DNA of 64,000 nt, taken from positions 4,500,501 through 4,564,500 of the forward strand of contig NZ_CP029189.1 of the NCBI RefSeq assembly GCF_008642275.1. The letters are read 5' to 3'. The translations under genes and the position numbers were made by a program. Shown here piece after piece: positions 17,980 to 26,732 of the stretch (position 1 is the stretch's first letter; the number at the start of each line of letters is the position of its first letter). The notes under the pieces were generated by a model, which saw only the letters and a list, made by a program, of their open reading frames with translations, searched no databases and had not been told where the DNA came from. The DNA comes from Streptomyces venezuelae (lineage in GTDB: Bacteria; Actinomycetota; Actinomycetes; Streptomycetales; Streptomycetaceae).

Positions 17980-20604
17980 ATGTCGAAGCCGGAGCACACC
18001 GAGTCGCCTGCCGGATCGCCTGCCGGGTCGCCTGCGGCGAAGCCCAGCAGCGAGAAGTCCGGGGCTGGCGCCACGGCTTCGGCTGCGGGGTCGCCTGCGG
18101 CGAAGCCCAGCAGGGGGAAGGCGGTGGCTGCGCCCGCGGACGCCGGGCCGGTGGCTGACGCCGTGCCTGCGGCGGAGCCGGCGGACCCCGACGCTGCCGG
18201 GTCGGATGCGGCGAAGCCCGCCGGGGCCGAGCGGGCTGACGCCGCGCCTGCGGCGAAGCCCGGCGGTGGGAAGTCCGTGGACGGTGCTGCGGTTTCCGGT
18301 GAGGCTGCGGATGCTGCGGCTGGGGTGAAGCCCGGCGGTGGGGAGTCCGTGGACGGTGCTGCGGTTTCCGGTGAGGCTGCGGATGCTGCGGCTGCGGTGA
18401 AGCCCGTGCTGAGCAAGGCCGCGGGGTCGTCCGGGGCGAAGCCCGGCGGGGACAAGACCACGGCGCCGAAGCCCGGTTCGGGCAAGGCCGCCGAGTCGGC
18501 CGCCGCGGAGCCCGCCGACGCCAAGCCGGCTGCGAAGCCGGGGCTGGACAAGGCCGAGGGCGGTAGGCCCGGCCGGGCCGTGCCCGAGGCCGGAAAGCCG
18601 GTGGTCAATCCGGTCGTCGAGAAGGCCGACGCCATGGCCGCAGCCGTCAAGGCCGCCGCGGCCAAGGCCGCCGCGAGCGGCGAGGACGAGGGACGGCTGC
18701 TGGCCGGGCGGTACCGGCTGGGCGCCGTGCTCGGCAAGGGTGGGATGGGTACCGTCTGGCGGGCCCAGGACGAGACCCTGGGCCGGACCGTCGCCGTCAA
18801 GGAACTCCGCTTCAGCACCGGGGTCGACGAGGACGAGAAGCGACGCCTCATCACCCGTACCCTCCGCGAGGCCAAGGCCATCGCCCGGATCCGCAGCGGC
18901 GGTGCCGTCACCGTCTACGACGTCGTCGACGAGGACGGCCGTCCGTGGATCGTCATGGAGCTCATCGAGGGCCCCTCGCTCGCCGAGTTCATACGGGAGA
19001 ACGGCCCCCTCACCCCGCACCGCGCGGCCGAGGTCGGCCTCGCGGTGCTCGACGTGCTGCGCGCCGCGCACGGCCAGGGCATCCTGCACCGCGACGTGAA
19101 GCCCTCGAACGTGCTCATCGCCGGCAACGGCCGTGTCGTCCTCACCGACTTCGGCATTGCGCAGGTCGAGGGCGACCCCTCCGTCACCTCCACCGGCATG
19201 CTCGTCGGCGCCCCCTCCTACATCTCCCCCGAGCGCGCCCGCGGCCACAAGCCCGGCCCGCCCGCGGACATGTGGTCGCTCGGCGGTCTGCTGTACGCCT
19301 CCGTCGAGGGGGTGCCCCCGTACGACAAGGGGTCCGCGCTGGCCACCCTCACCGCGGTGATGACCGAGCCGGTGGACCCGCCGAAGAACGCCGGTCCGCT
19401 GGCCGAGGTCATCTACGGCCTGCTCGCCAAGGACCCGGTACACCGGCTCGACGAGACCCGCACCCGGGCGATGCTGAACGCCGTCCTCGCGGCGCCCGAG
19501 CCCGCGCCGGCCCCCGTGGCGGCTCCGGCGGCCGAGGAGACCCGCCAGATATCGCTGGCCGACGCCAAGGAGGCCGTGGAGAAGGCGGCCGCCGACAAGG
19601 CGGAGAAGGCGGCCGAGCGCGCGGCCAAGAAGGAACGCGAGCGCCGCGAACGCGAGCAGCGCGAGCGCGCCCGCGCCGCGCTGAAGGCTGCCCGCAAGGC
19701 GGCGACGGCCGCGGCCGCCACCACGGCCGTCTCGGCCGCGGAGCCGCCGAAGTCCAAGCCGTCCCCCGTCAAGGCTCCGCTCACGGACGTCATGCAGCGC
19801 CGCACCCTCGTGCTCGCCGCAGCGGCCGTGGTCGTGGTGCTGGCGGTCGTCGGCTCGCTCATCGCCTACGCCTTCAGTGGCGACGACGACCCCAAGGACG
19901 AGAGCAAGGGCGGCGACAAGCCCACTCCGGCGGCCTCGGCCCCGAAGGACCCGGGCAACGCGGGCAACGGCAGCGCCGGGACCGGGGAGACCTCCCCGAA
20001 GCCCTCGGGGAACACGGGCGAGGCGGCCGGTGGCGGCAGTGCCGGTACGGGAACCGCCACCGGTGGCCAGCCGGGCCAGGGGCAGCAGTCCCCGGCTACG
20101 GGCCAGGGCCAGGGCGCCACGTCCGGCGGTGCGGGCGGCGCCCTCCCCGCGGGCTACGCCCTGATCCAGGAGTTCGGGTTCCACTTCTCGATGGCGATGC
20201 CCGAGGGCTTCAAGCAGATAGCCATAGCGGGCGACAACTCCGGCGGCATATACGCCCGCGAGAACGGCGGCTTCCCGCGGATCCAGGTCGACTACACCGG
20301 CAAGCCCGGCGACGACGCGCGCCTCGCCTGGATCAAGTCGGTCCCCGGAGTGGCCAGCGACAGCAAGGGATACCGGCAGATCCGCATCGACGTGGTGGAC
20401 TACCGGGGCTACCCGACCGTCGCCGACTGGGAGTTCGAGCGGGAGCAGAAGGGCATGAAGGTCCGGGTGCTCAACCGTGGCTTCAAGCTGGACGCGACGC
20501 ACGGCTACGCGATCATGATCAGCTGCGCCGCCGACCAGTGGGACGCCCCCGAGTGCACGCAGATGCGCAACGTCGCCTTCGAGACCTTCCAGCCGCTCGG
20601 CTGA
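17980..20604 (+). CDS. Membrane Ser/Thr protein kinase with long N-terminal Ala/Pro/Lys tail
   Basis: The start chosen is ATG 17980 (MSKPEHTESPAGS) after AGAGGGG, giving 874 residues. Residues 1-240 are low complexity (AAKP, GGGKSVDGAAV) and contain a 24-residue exact-phase duplication. The kinase domain spans about 243-500 and looks active: GKGGMGTVW loop, Lys274 in VAVKEL, HRDVKPSN at 370 and DFG at 390. A charged Ala/Lys/Arg coiled coil (about 530-590) precedes one membrane segment (610-632), a Gly/Thr/Pro linker and an outside domain (725-874, GYALIQEFGFHFSMAMPEGF). It is the first of three related genes. Confidence 0.93.
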   Translation: MSKPEHTESPAGSPAGSPAAKPSSEKSGAGATASAAGSPAAKPSRGKAVAAPADAGPVADAVPAAEPADPDAAGSDAAKPAGAERADAAPAAKPGGGKSVDGAAVSGEAADAAAGVKPGGGESVDGAAVSGEAADAAAAVKPVLSKAAGSSGAKPGGDKTTAPKPGSGKAAESAAAEPADAKPAAKPGLDKAEGGRPGRAVPEAGKPVVNPVVEKADAMAAAVKAAAAKAAASGEDEGRLLAGRYRLGAVLGKGGMGTVWRAQDETLGRTVAVKELRFSTGVDEDEKRRLITRTLREAKAIARIRSGGAVTVYDVVDEDGRPWIVMELIEGPSLAEFIRENGPLTPHRAAEVGLAVLDVLRAAHGQGILHRDVKPSNVLIAGNGRVVLTDFGIAQVEGDPSVTSTGMLVGAPSYISPERARGHKPGPPADMWSLGGLLYASVEGVPPYDKGSALATLTAVMTEPVDPPKNAGPLAEVIYGLLAKDPVHRLDETRTRAMLNAVLAAPEPAPAPVAAPAAEETRQISLADAKEAVEKAAADKAEKAAERAAKKERERREREQRERARAALKAARKAATAAAATTAVSAAEPPKSKPSPVKAPLTDVMQRRTLVLAAAAVVVVLAVVGSLIAYAFSGDDDPKDESKGGDKPTPAASAPKDPGNAGNGSAGTGETSPKPSGNTGEAAGGGSAGTGTATGGQPGQGQQSPATGQGQGATSGGAGGALPAGYALIQEFGFHFSMAMPEGFKQIAIAGDNSGGIYARENGGFPRIQVDYTGKPGDDARLAWIKSVPGVASDSKGYRQIRIDVVDYRGYPTVADWEFEREQKGMKVRVLNRGFKLDATHGYAIMISCAADQWDAPECTQMRNVAFETFQPLG
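18255..18398 (+). repeat. 72-bp in-frame tandem duplication inside the first kinase gene
   Basis: Units 18255-18326 and 18327-18398 differ at only two bases. Each encodes 24 residues (KPGGGxSVDGAAVSGEAADAAA...). The near identity points to a recent duplication or active slippage or recombination. Confidence 0.92.
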
Positions 20605-20682
20605 CCCCGGGACGCGGGCGGCCCTGGCGACGTATCGTGTCAGAGGGGCCATGGGGAGCCCGCCGCACTCGGGGGAGGCGAT

Positions 20683-23202
20683 GTGGAGGAGTACGCGGGC
20701 CGGATCCTGGCCGGCCGCTACCGCCTGCCGCTGCCGCCGTCCGACGAGTACGAACTGACGGAGACCCGCGCCTTCGACACGCGCAGCGGGCAGGAAGTCC
20801 TGGTACGGCAGGTGCCGTTACCGGAAGTCGTGGACGCGGAGCTGCTGGACGGGCCGCGGGCCGTCCCGGCCGCGCGCCGCACGTCCGCCGACCTGCCGGC
20901 CGTGCGCCGCGCCATCGAGGCGGCGCAGGCCGCGGCCTCGATTCCGGACCATCCGCGGCTGGACCAGGTCTTCGACGTGTTCGCCGAGGGCGAGTCGCTG
21001 TGGATAGTGAGCGAACTGGTCCCGGCCCGGCCGCTGGCCGCGCTGATTGCCGATGAACCGCTGAGCCCCTACCGGGCCGCCGAGGTGGCGTCGGACGTGC
21101 TGACCGCGCTGCGGGTGCTGCACGCGCACGGCTGGACGCACCGCAACATCACCGTCCGGACGGTGCTGGTGTGCGAGGACGGCCGTGTCGTGCTGACGGG
21201 CCTCGCGGCCGGTGCGGCGGAGGAGGCCCTGTGCGGGTACGACCCCGTCCCGGACGCGGAGGACACCGGCGGAGCAGGAGCGGGGTGGGGTACCGCGGCC
21301 GCCCCGGGCGCTCCCGCCGCCCCGGTCCTTCCCGTGGTCCCCGCCCCCGGTCCGGCCCGTGCCCCGGCTCAGCCCCAGCTCCCGGCTCGGGACCCGGAGC
21401 CGGGAGACCAGGGACCGGATCCCGCCGTCGCCGGCCCGCCGGACGTGGCGTACGCGCCGCTCGTGGCCCCCGGATACGACACCGGGCCCCGTTACACCGA
21501 CCACATCACCCCCGGTCGCCCGCAGGACCGTCCCGAACTCCAGGCCGCCGCGCGGGCCGGGGTCGTCGCCGCCTACCGGGCCGGGGCGCGGGCGGCCGCC
21601 GCCCGGGTGATCGAGGAGCGCCGGGCCGGGCAGGCCGCCGAGATCGAGGCCGGTGCGCCGCCGGAGCACCGCCCCGAGGGATCGACCCTCCCGCAGGGGT
21701 ACTCGTACCCGTACGGAGGCCCGGAAGCCGCCACCCCCTGGCACGGGGCGACCCCCCGGCGGGCGGAGCTCCCCGCGCCGGCCCCGGAACCGGAACCCGA
21801 CCCGGCGCCCGACCCCGTGCCCGCCCCCGTGCCGCGGCCGGGTCCGGAGCCGGGTCCGGAGCCGGGTCCGGAGCCGGAGCGGGCAGCGCAGGCACCGCCC
21901 GAGCGCCCCGCCCTGCCGGCCCGACTCGCCCTTCCCCAGGGCTACCGCCAGGCCGAGGCCCCCGCCACGCACGCCCCCGGCCCGCCGCGGGCCACCGGCG
22001 ACGGCTGGTCCGGCCCGCGGAGCGGCCTGGACGCCGAGCGCGCGCGGCAGACCCGGATGGCCGTCGTCGGAGCCGTCACCGAGCGGTGGGCCCCCGAGCA
22101 GGCCGGCCCCGTGCACGGGCACTGGCAGCTCGCGGCCCCCGTCGGGCCCGCCACCGACCTCTGGGCGCTCGGCGCGCTGCTCTACCGCGCGGTGCAGGGG
22201 CACGCCCCGTACCCGGAGGACAGCGTCGCCGAGCTGGTCGAGATGGTCTGCGCGGAGCCGCCCGCCTTCGCCGAGGAGTGCGGCGCGCTCCGCCCGGTCG
22301 TGGAGTCGCTGCTGCGCCAGGACCCCACCGAGCGGCCCGACTTCGAGGAACTCCGCGGCTGGCTGCGGTCGCTCGTACGGTCCGCGCCCGAGCCGGACGC
22401 CGGGTTCGGGGCGCTTCCGATGCCGGAGCCGGATCCGGCGCGGCTGCCGGTCGTACGCCGCCGCGGTGAGGTGCACGGGCGCCACCGCAATCCCGCGGGC
22501 CCCCGGAAGCCGCGCGCCCTCGGGCGGACCCTGCTCGTCGGGATCCTGGTCCTGCTCGCCGGCGGGGTGGCGTACGCGATGCTGTTCCTGCCCCGGGCCG
22601 CCGACCAGGAACCCGCGGGCGCTTCGCAGGGCGCTACCGCGCAGGCGCCGGCGAAGCCGAGCCCCTCCCGGGTTCCTTCGGGCGCGCCCGAGTCCACGCC
22701 CGCTCCGCAGACCACGGCGCCCGCCGGGTCCCCGGCCGCCCCGGCCCCCGCCCCGGCCGGTTACACCACCCAGCAGGACCCGGAGCACTTCGAGATCGTC
22801 GTGCCCGATGGCTGGGAGCGCCGCGGAATCAATGAGTCCGGTCAGGTCCGGTACACCGACGGGCAGTTCGTGCTGACCGTCGTCCCCGGCCGTGACAAGG
22901 TCTCGGGCAATCCGGATCCGGCGGCCTACCAGAAGGACAAGGAGCCGGAACTGACCCCCTACCGGACGTCCACCTGGTCGACCGTCGGCGACGTGAAGAC
23001 CACCAAGGTGGGCCAGCAACTGCGCGCGACGGGCCGGTACACGTGGATCGACGGGACGGGCCGCAACGTCTTCGCCCGCAACTTCGTCGTGGCACTGGGC
23101 GGCAGCTACCACGTCGTCCTGGTCACCGGTCCGGAGGACGAGCAGTCCAAGGTCACCGAGGTCTTCGAGAAGGCCACGGCGAGTTACAAGGCGGGTGGTT
23201 GA
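20683..23202 (+). CDS. Membrane pseudokinase of the Ser/Thr kinase family, with a TTA codon
   Basis: The start is GTG 20683 after GGGGGAGG, giving 839 residues. The kinase-like region is split. The N-lobe and catalytic segment lie at 10-185, then a Pro/Ala-rich insert of about 290 residues, then the rest of the C-lobe (TDLWALGALLYRA, about 485-570). Catalytic residues are lost: VAVK is VLVR (Arg42), HRD is HRN (155), and DFG is GLA (173-175). One membrane segment is at 616-636 and an outside domain at 693-839 (GYTTQQDPEHFEIVVPDGW). Codon 46 (20818-20820) is TTA, read only by the bldA tRNA. It is probably a regulatory partner of its kinase neighbours. Confidence 0.88.
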   Translation: MEEYAGRILAGRYRLPLPPSDEYELTETRAFDTRSGQEVLVRQVPLPEVVDAELLDGPRAVPAARRTSADLPAVRRAIEAAQAAASIPDHPRLDQVFDVFAEGESLWIVSELVPARPLAALIADEPLSPYRAAEVASDVLTALRVLHAHGWTHRNITVRTVLVCEDGRVVLTGLAAGAAEEALCGYDPVPDAEDTGGAGAGWGTAAAPGAPAAPVLPVVPAPGPARAPAQPQLPARDPEPGDQGPDPAVAGPPDVAYAPLVAPGYDTGPRYTDHITPGRPQDRPELQAAARAGVVAAYRAGARAAAARVIEERRAGQAAEIEAGAPPEHRPEGSTLPQGYSYPYGGPEAATPWHGATPRRAELPAPAPEPEPDPAPDPVPAPVPRPGPEPGPEPGPEPERAAQAPPERPALPARLALPQGYRQAEAPATHAPGPPRATGDGWSGPRSGLDAERARQTRMAVVGAVTERWAPEQAGPVHGHWQLAAPVGPATDLWALGALLYRAVQGHAPYPEDSVAELVEMVCAEPPAFAEECGALRPVVESLLRQDPTERPDFEELRGWLRSLVRSAPEPDAGFGALPMPEPDPARLPVVRRRGEVHGRHRNPAGPRKPRALGRTLLVGILVLLAGGVAYAMLFLPRAADQEPAGASQGATAQAPAKPSPSRVPSGAPESTPAPQTTAPAGSPAAPAPAPAGYTTQQDPEHFEIVVPDGWERRGINESGQVRYTDGQFVLTVVPGRDKVSGNPDPAAYQKDKEPELTPYRTSTWSTVGDVKTTKVGQQLRATGRYTWIDGTGRNVFARNFVVALGGSYHVVLVTGPEDEQSKVTEVFEKATASYKAGG

Positions 23203-23327
23203 GCGGATACTGACGACCGATCAGTACGGCGATTGCGTCACAGTGCCGTCTTTCGGCGCCCGGGCGGTTCCGGCAGCCCCTCCGGGCTCCGTAATCTGGC
23301 CTGAAGTGCAGAGAGCGGCGGGATTTC

Positions 23328-24986
23328 GTGGAACAGCAGACAGGTGGGGGCGCCGTGCTGGCGGGCCGGTACCGGCTCGTCGAGCCGATCGGCCGGGGCG
23401 GCATGGGCAAGGTGTGGCGTGCGCATGATGAACTGCTCCACAGGACCGTCGCCGTCAAGGAACTGACGGCGGGTCTGTACGTCGCCCAGGCCGACCGGGA
23501 CGTCATGCACGCCCGGACGCAGAAGGAGGCCCGGGCCGCGGCCAGGATCCAGCACCCGGCGGTCGTCACCGTCCACGACGTCCTGGAGCACGACGACCGG
23601 CCGTGGATCGTCATGGAGTACATCGACGGGCCCTCCCTCGCGGACGCGGCCAAGGCGGCCGGGCGGATCGAGCCCCGCGAGGCGGCCCGGATCGGCCTGC
23701 ACGTGCTGGGCGCGCTGCGCGCCGCGCACGCGGTCGGCGTACTGCACCGTGACGTGAAGCCGGGCAACGTGCTGCTCGCCAAGGACGGCCGGGTGCTGCT
23801 CACGGACTTCGGGATCGCCGCGATCGAGGGCGACTCGTCCATCACGCGTACCGGTGAGATCGTCGGCTCGATCGACTACCTGGCCCCCGAGCGGGTCACC
23901 GGTGGCGTCCCCGACCCGTCCTCCGACCTGTGGTCGCTGGGCGCCACGCTCTACACGGCGGTGGAGGCGCGCTCTCCGTTCCGCCGTACGTCGCCCATCT
24001 CCAGCCTGCAGGCCGTGGTCAACGACGAGCCTCCGGCACTGCGCCAGGCCGGGGTGCTGGGTCCGGTGATCACTTCGCTGCTGCGCAAGGATCCGACGGA
24101 GCGCCCCTCGGCCGAGGAGGCCGAGCGGATGCTGCTGGAGGCGATGGAGGGCCGGGAGCCGAAGTCCGCGCAGGCGTACGTGCCCACGCGTGCGGTGACC
24201 CCGGAGGAGCTGGCCCCGGCGCAGGAGCCGGCCGGGACGCCGACGCATCAGGGCGAGGCCGGGCGGACGACCGCGCTGCCGGAGCCCCCCACCCGCCCGC
24301 CCACGACGGCGACGGTGGCGACACCCGCTTCCCCGCCCGACCCGGCCCGGGGCTGGGGCGGGCGCGCCGTGGTCGTGGCCCTGGTGGCGGCGCTGCTCGG
24401 CGGCGGCGGGGTGTTCGGGGTGCTCAAGTACACCGGGGACCAGGGCAAGGAGGGCGACCCGGACAAGGTCGCCAGTTCGACCGGCGGACCGTCGGGCGAC
24501 GACGGGAAGCCGCAGGCGGCGACCCCGCCGGCCGGCTACACCAGGGTCGTCGATCCGATCGTGGGCTTCACCCTGTTCGTTCCGGAGGGCTGGAAGCGCC
24601 AGGCGAACGGTGACCAGATCGACTACACCCCGGACGACGGCAAGCACCTCATCCGGATCGCGGCCGACCCCAGCCCGGACTACAAGGACCCGTACACGCA
24701 CCTGCTGGACCTGGAGGCGCAGGTGGCGAAGCGGACGGACTACAAGAAGCACCAGCTGAACCAGAACACCTTCCGCGGCAGCACCCGGGGTGCGCTGTGG
24801 GACTTCAGCTGGACGGAGAAGCAGAGCCACCCCGGCCCGCGCCGGGCCAGGGAACAGATGTACGTCGCCGCGGACGAGACGGAGTACGCGATCTACATGG
24901 CGGGCCCGGTCGCCGACTGGGACAAGACCCGCCAGCAGTTCGACGTCGTGCTCAGCGGTTGGGAGCCGCCCGCCAAGAAGCCCTGA
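23328..24986 (+). CDS. Membrane Ser/Thr protein kinase
   Basis: The start is GTG 23328, giving 552 residues. The kinase domain (14-270) has all catalytic parts: GRGGMGKVW, Lys44, HRDVKPGN at 140-147, DFG at 160-162 and the activation segment TRTGEIVGSIDYLAPER. A Pro/Thr-rich linker, one membrane segment (about 348-368) and an outside domain (403-552, GYTRVVDPIVGFTLFVPEGW) follow. The outside domain resembles those of the two preceding proteins, so the three genes arose by duplication. The substrate and the external signal are unknown. Confidence 0.94.
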   Translation: MEQQTGGGAVLAGRYRLVEPIGRGGMGKVWRAHDELLHRTVAVKELTAGLYVAQADRDVMHARTQKEARAAARIQHPAVVTVHDVLEHDDRPWIVMEYIDGPSLADAAKAAGRIEPREAARIGLHVLGALRAAHAVGVLHRDVKPGNVLLAKDGRVLLTDFGIAAIEGDSSITRTGEIVGSIDYLAPERVTGGVPDPSSDLWSLGATLYTAVEARSPFRRTSPISSLQAVVNDEPPALRQAGVLGPVITSLLRKDPTERPSAEEAERMLLEAMEGREPKSAQAYVPTRAVTPEELAPAQEPAGTPTHQGEAGRTTALPEPPTRPPTTATVATPASPPDPARGWGGRAVVVALVAALLGGGGVFGVLKYTGDQGKEGDPDKVASSTGGPSGDDGKPQAATPPAGYTRVVDPIVGFTLFVPEGWKRQANGDQIDYTPDDGKHLIRIAADPSPDYKDPYTHLLDLEAQVAKRTDYKKHQLNQNTFRGSTRGALWDFSWTEKQSHPGPRRAREQMYVAADETEYAIYMAGPVADWDKTRQQFDVVLSGWEPPAKKP

Positions 24987-25089
24987 TCGGCACCGATCCG
25001 GGCATCCTGCCAGCGATCACTGGCGGAAAAGGCAAAATCCGGTTACCGGCGGGTACCCAAAGGCTGTCCGGCGCAATACGCTCACCGGC

Positions 25090-26721
25090 ATGACGGACTC
25101 GCAGGCCTCCGAAGCCCCCCTCCGCACCGCACCGCAGCCCACCAACCCGGTCGCCGCGGCCCCGGCCGGTGCCCGCACCGCGGCCGACGTGGTGACCCCC
25201 GACCTGGTCGCCCGGCTGACCCGCGGAGTGATCGGATCCGGCCGCACCGCCAACCACACCCCCTTCACCGGGGACCGGCTGGCGGAGCTCCCGGAGGCCA
25301 CCCCCGAGGACGTGGCCGAGGCCTTCGACCGGGCCCGCGCCGCCCAGCCCGCCTGGGCCGCGGTCCCCGTCGCCAAGCGGGCGGCGGTCCTGCTGCGCTT
25401 CCACGACCTGGTCCTCGACCGGCAGGCCGAGGTCCTCGACCTGATCCAGCTGGAGACCGGCAAGGCCCGCCTGCACGCGCACGAGGAGGTCCAGGCCGTC
25501 GCCGTCTCGGCCCGCCACTACGGCCGCAAGGCCCCCGGCTACCTGCGCCCCAAGGGCCACACCGGCGCCATGCCCACCCTCACCAAGGTCACCGAGCTGC
25601 GCCAGCCGCGCGGGGTCGTCGGCCAGATCGCCCCCTGGAACTACCCGCTCGAACTGTCGGTCGGCGACGCCCTGCCCGCCTTCGTGGCGGGCAACGCGCT
25701 CGTCATGAAGCCCGACACCGAGACCGCGCTGACCGCCCTGTGGGCCCGCGACCTGCTGATCGAGGCCGGACTGCCCGCCGAGGTCTTCCAGATCGTGCTC
25801 GGCGAGGGCCCCGTCGTCGGCCCCGAGGTGGTGCGGCACGCGGACTACGTCTCCTTCACCGGATCCACCCGTACCGGCCGCGAGGTCGCCCGGGGCGCCG
25901 CCGACCGCCTCGTCGGGGTCACCCTCGAACTCGGCGGCAAGAACGCCATGCTCGTCCTGCACGACGCCGACATCGAGAAGGCCGCCGCGGGCGCCGTCCG
26001 CGCCTGCTTCTCCTCCGCCGGGCAGCTCTGCATCTCCATCGAGCGGCTCTACGTCCACGCCTCGATCGCCGACGCCTTCGTCGAGCGGTTCGCCGCCCGT
26101 ACGAAGGCCATGCGGCTCGGCGCCTCCCTCGCGTACGGCGCCGACATGGGCTCCCTGGTCGGCGAGCGCCAGCTGGAGACCGTACAGCGGCACGTGGACG
26201 AGGCCGTGGCCAAGGGCGCCACCCTCGTGGCCGGCGGCACCGCCCGCCCCGACATCGGTCCGCTCTTCTACGAGCCCACCATCCTCGACGGCGTCGAGGC
26301 ACCCATGGCGGTGTGCGGCGAGGAGACCTTCGGCCCCGTCGTCTCGATCTACCGCTTCACCGACGAGGACCAGGCGATCGCCGAGGCCAACGCCACCGCC
26401 TACGGCCTGAACTCCAGCGTCTGGACCAAGGACTCGCGCCGCGGCCACGCCGTCGCGGCCCGCCTGCGCACCGGCACCGTCAACATCAACGAGGGCTACG
26501 CCCCCGCCTACGGCAGCGCCCAGGCACCCATGGGCGGCATGAAGGACTCCGGCCTCGGCCGCCGCCACGGCTCCGAGGGCATCCTCAAGTACACCGAGGC
26601 CCAGACCGTCGCCCACCAGCGGCTGCTCCCGATGGCGCCCTCGCTGGGCATGGACGACGAGAAGTACGCGGCGTTCATGACCCGCAGCCTCAAGGTCATG
26701 AAGGCCCTCCGACTCCGCTAA
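25090..26721 (+). CDS. Aldehyde dehydrogenase, succinate-semialdehyde type
   Basis: The start chosen is ATG 25090 (MTDSQASEAPLRTAP), giving 543 residues. It is an NAD(P)-dependent aldehyde dehydrogenase with catalytic Glu280 in LELGGKNAM and nucleophile Cys314 in SSAGQLC. It also has the Asn motif APWNYPLELS near 181 and FTGSTRTGREVA. Overall it resembles GabD2-type succinic semialdehyde dehydrogenases, which would feed succinate to the TCA cycle, but the substrate cannot be proved from sequence. The next gene begins 11 bases after its stop, so the two form an operon. Confidence 0.9.
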   Translation: MTDSQASEAPLRTAPQPTNPVAAAPAGARTAADVVTPDLVARLTRGVIGSGRTANHTPFTGDRLAELPEATPEDVAEAFDRARAAQPAWAAVPVAKRAAVLLRFHDLVLDRQAEVLDLIQLETGKARLHAHEEVQAVAVSARHYGRKAPGYLRPKGHTGAMPTLTKVTELRQPRGVVGQIAPWNYPLELSVGDALPAFVAGNALVMKPDTETALTALWARDLLIEAGLPAEVFQIVLGEGPVVGPEVVRHADYVSFTGSTRTGREVARGAADRLVGVTLELGGKNAMLVLHDADIEKAAAGAVRACFSSAGQLCISIERLYVHASIADAFVERFAARTKAMRLGASLAYGADMGSLVGERQLETVQRHVDEAVAKGATLVAGGTARPDIGPLFYEPTILDGVEAPMAVCGEETFGPVVSIYRFTDEDQAIAEANATAYGLNSSVWTKDSRRGHAVAARLRTGTVNINEGYAPAYGSAQAPMGGMKDSGLGRRHGSEGILKYTEAQTVAHQRLLPMAPSLGMDDEKYAAFMTRSLKVMKALRLR

Positions 26722-26732
26722 GGGGCAGCACC

